NCBI GenBank assembly: GCA_021731205.1
Contig: JAKFXV010000203.1
Location: 1 to 7,718, forward strand
Direction of reading: 5' to 3'
From: Nocardioides sp.
GTDB taxonomy: Bacteria; Actinomycetota; Actinomycetes; Propionibacteriales; Nocardioidaceae
Length of the DNA stretch: 7,718 bases
Under the pieces are notes generated by a model that was not told the DNA's origin, did no database searches, and saw nothing but the letters and a program-made list of their open reading frames with translations. How positions within the stretch are numbered: position 1 is the stretch's first letter; the number at the start of each line of letters is the position of its first letter. Positions 6,901 to 7,718 of this stretch are shown here, one piece after another. Both the position numbers and the translations under genes were made by a program.

Positions 6901-7417
6901 CGTGTCGGTGACCTACTCGCGGCTGGGCGCCAAGCAGCGGCTGCTGTCGTGGCTCGACCTGCTGATGCTGAGCGTCGCCCACCCCGATGAGTCCTGGACG
7001 GCTCACGCGGTCGGCAAGGGGCGCGGAAGTCCCAGTCGGGCGCTCGCCGGTCCGCTGGATCACCGGGCCGAGGGTTGGCTCCGCGACCTGGTCGCGGTGT
7101 ACGACGCCGGTCAGCGGGCGCCGTTGCCAGCGCCGGTGAAGACCGCGGGTGCCTGGGCCGAGGGGCGCGTCCAGGAGGAACGCGGCTCGGACCGTCCCGC
7201 GAGTGAGGTGGCCGATCGCGCGTGGACGACCGACCCCAACAATGCGTCGGGGATCCCGGGCGAGGCCGACGACGCCTGGCACCGCCAGGCCTTCGGCGAG
7301 TCCGCGCCGCTGTCTGTGCTCATCGCAGCGGGACTTCCCGAGGTCGCTTGGACGATCTGGGGACCGTTGCTGGGTGGCCCGGGTGGGACCGGCGCGGAGA
7401 AGGTCGGGCCGTTATGA
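3968..7417 (+). CDS. recC: Exodeoxyribonuclease V subunit gamma (RecC)
   Basis: RecC is the non-catalytic scaffold of RecBCD, the helicase-nuclease that resects double-strand DNA ends for RecA; in E. coli it also reads Chi. The 1149 residues compare with 1122 in E. coli, and landmark segments occur in the family order: PARGVERWLTQRLSHRLG (38-55), SLFGHTRIPISEARLLSALG (233-252), VHSCHGPNRQVEVL (365-378), DIVVMC (396-401), the DRSLAATNPLL and SGVRWGLD helicase-like segments, CTLVPMRSVPHRVVCLVGLD (666-685) followed by DGLFPR, GERDRRSEDRQLLLDAL (708-724), and DLADLKAFFLHPVRHFL (845-861), which opens the degenerate nuclease-like C-terminal region. The Walker lysine motif is absent, as expected for an inactive helicase fold. 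Translation starts at GTG, seven bases after a weak AGGG, and this matches the E. coli N-terminus well. The stop overlaps the recB start. A long antisense open frame is a codon-bias artefact. Confidence 0.95.
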   Translation: MALTLHRAWRTDLLADGLAELLAVPVGDPFEREVVVVPARGVERWLTQRLSHRLGTGSLGGDGVCAGVRFLTPTSLIALLLGRDRDDPWAPDRLVWPLLEVIDRSLDDPWAGALARHLGHRAGEASGEWTEVRQGRRYSVARRLAGLFSAYSVQRPDLITAWRAGPEPDGTWGDGSGGALADDLAWQPDLWRRVVDAVQAAHPGEPAPDERLASTLDRLESGDPSLELPSRLSLFGHTRIPISEARLLSALGRRRDVHLWLPQASAAAWDALRDTTNPGVRRRSRDASAEQIGHPLLASLGRDARELQRVVGPLIDVDEAVTEAEPGQAATLLGWLQADLRANRRPNATTRAGRRIDPSDRSVQVHSCHGPNRQVEVLREVLVGLLEDDPTLEPRDIVVMCPDVETFAPLIQAGFGLGELVDDPEAAHPAHRLRVSLADRSLAATNPLLAVAIRLVELAGGRVTATEVLDLLATEPVRRRFGLDDDDLSRVTGWVRDSGVRWGLDAAGRSAYAMQQFGHNTWRAGLDRLLAGVAMSGDDFGHLGAALPLDDVPSSDIELVGTLTEFLDRLGRCLVALRDAVALDSWLDALAGGARALTDQAAADAWQLAQFEREFGQAALAARAGGPEGEHQTTPLALADVRAVLASMVLARPTRANFRTGTLSVCTLVPMRSVPHRVVCLVGLDDGLFPRAGAIDGDDVLARDPLTGERDRRSEDRQLLLDALMAAGETLVVCFTGADEHTGAPRPPAVPVDERLDAASRTAGDPATTRLQILTRHPLQPHDARNLVPAGLIASSDASFSFDRTAEAGARAAAGTRREPPAFVAQPLPPTERKGTGGSAAPDLDLADLKAFFLHPVRHFLRGRLDLSVPLAYDEVPTSIPIDLDSLETWGIGDRLLRGVLAGHDPQGLFLAEQLGGGLPPGQLGEGSLGTVTKEVQKLYTQTAPLRQGERRSVDAVIDLGGGRTLSGTVTEVFGSRIVSVTYSRLGAKQRLLSWLDLLMLSVAHPDESWTAHAVGKGRGSPSRALAGPLDHRAEGWLRDLVAVYDAGQRAPLPAPVKTAGAWAEGRVQEERGSDRPASEVADRAWTTDPNNASGIPGEADDAWHRQAFGESAPLSVLIAAGLPEVAWTIWGPLLGGPGGTGAEKVGPL
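4222..4300 (+). repeat. Pair of 16-base direct repeats inside recC
   Basis: CGACGATCCGTGGGCC occurs at 4222-4237 and again at 4285-4300. The copies are exactly 63 bases apart, so they are in the same frame, and both encode DDPWA (in RDRDDPWAPDR and RSLDDPWAGAL). This could be a small ancient in-frame duplication or convergent codon choice for the same short peptide. The flanking residues do not repeat clearly. Confidence 0.55.
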
Positions 7418-7718
7418 CCGCTCCGCGGGCGGGGTCGATGTTCAGCATCGCCGACCCGTTGCCGACCGGCACGACCCTGCTCGAGGCCAGCGCCGGCACG
7501 GGCAAGACGTGGACGATTGGCGCCCTGGTGACCCGCTACGTCGCCGACGGTGTCGCGACGCTCGATCAGCTGCTGGTCGTCACGTTCGGGAGGGCCGCCA
7601 GCCAGGAGTTGCGCGAGCGGGTGCGCGCCCAGCTCGTCGAGGCCGAGACCGCCCTGGCTGTGGCGCTCGACCGCGACCCGCCCGCCGACCTCGGCTCACC
7701 CGACGCCGCGAGCGAGCT
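7414..7718 (+). CDS. recB: Exodeoxyribonuclease V subunit beta (RecB), partial (N-terminal 101 codons)
   Basis: RecB is the 3'-5' helicase and nuclease subunit of RecBCD. Only the first 101 codons and two bases of the next are present; the rest runs off the right edge. The fragment has the UvrD/SF1 helicase opening: a hydrophobic lead-in TLLEASAGTGKTWTI with Walker A Lys31 and Thr32, then motif Ia LLVVTFGRAASQELRERV (53-70). E. coli RecB reads TFTEAATAEL in motif Ia, so Gly59 replaces a Thr here; I cannot tell whether this is lineage-typical. The start is the ATG of an ATGA overlap with the recC stop, a sign of translational coupling, with GGAGAAGG ten bases upstream. A second in-frame ATG at codon 9 is less likely because it would lose the overlap. 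Position after recC matches the recC-recB-recD order known for this operon in many actinobacteria. Confidence 0.93.
   Translation, partial: MTAPRAGSMFSIADPLPTGTTLLEASAGTGKTWTIGALVTRYVADGVATLDQLLVVTFGRAASQELRERVRAQLVEAETALAVALDRDPPADLGSPDAASE

Noticed and set aside
3839..7282. 1147-codon open frame antisense to recC
   Set aside because: Its low-complexity Arg/Gly/Ala/Pro/Val composition has no recognisable domain, and it mirrors recC, which has clear family motifs along its length. GC-rich third positions keep the antisense frame open.

Overview
The window is GC-rich DNA with long spurious open frames opposite its real genes, GTG starts, and stem-loops without U-tracts. This points to a high-GC Actinomycetota. 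A member of the Nocardioidaceae or Propionibacteriales is a reasonable guess, but nothing here fixes the genus. Five protein-coding genes are supported, two of them cut by the window edges. No RNA gene, CRISPR array, transposase or phage gene is visible.

Left part (1-2000, minus strand): the start of a sugar-import operon. It is transcribed from a candidate promoter near 1972-2000 that carries a GTTGTTT-C-AAACAAC palindrome. The first gene is a XylF-type sugar-binding lipoprotein (806-1891). A 162-base gap with two strong stem-loops follows, then a sugar ABC-transporter ATPase of the FrcA/XylG single-cassette type whose C-terminal end is cut off by the window start. The permease is expected beyond the left edge. 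Binding protein, ATPase and permease together would import a pentose, most likely D-xylose.

Middle (2001-3967): fhs, formate-tetrahydrofolate ligase, on the minus strand. A GC-rich hairpin lies two bases after its stop codon, and a nested set of inverted repeats (2044-2100) follows. Upstream of fhs, a 116-base divergent spacer holds a 50-base imperfect palindrome (3879-3928). It separates fhs from the recombination genes and must contain or adjoin both start regions.

Right part (3968-7718, plus strand): recC (complete) and recB (first 101 codons), joined by an ATGA stop/start overlap. This is the start of an operon for the RecBCD helicase-nuclease that processes double-strand DNA ends; recD would be expected further right.

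The genes belong to known families and I see no undescribed multi-gene system. The parts worth a second look are non-coding: the 50-base palindrome between fhs and recC, the nested repeat after fhs, the ROK-like operator, and the stem-loops between the binding-protein and ATPase genes.
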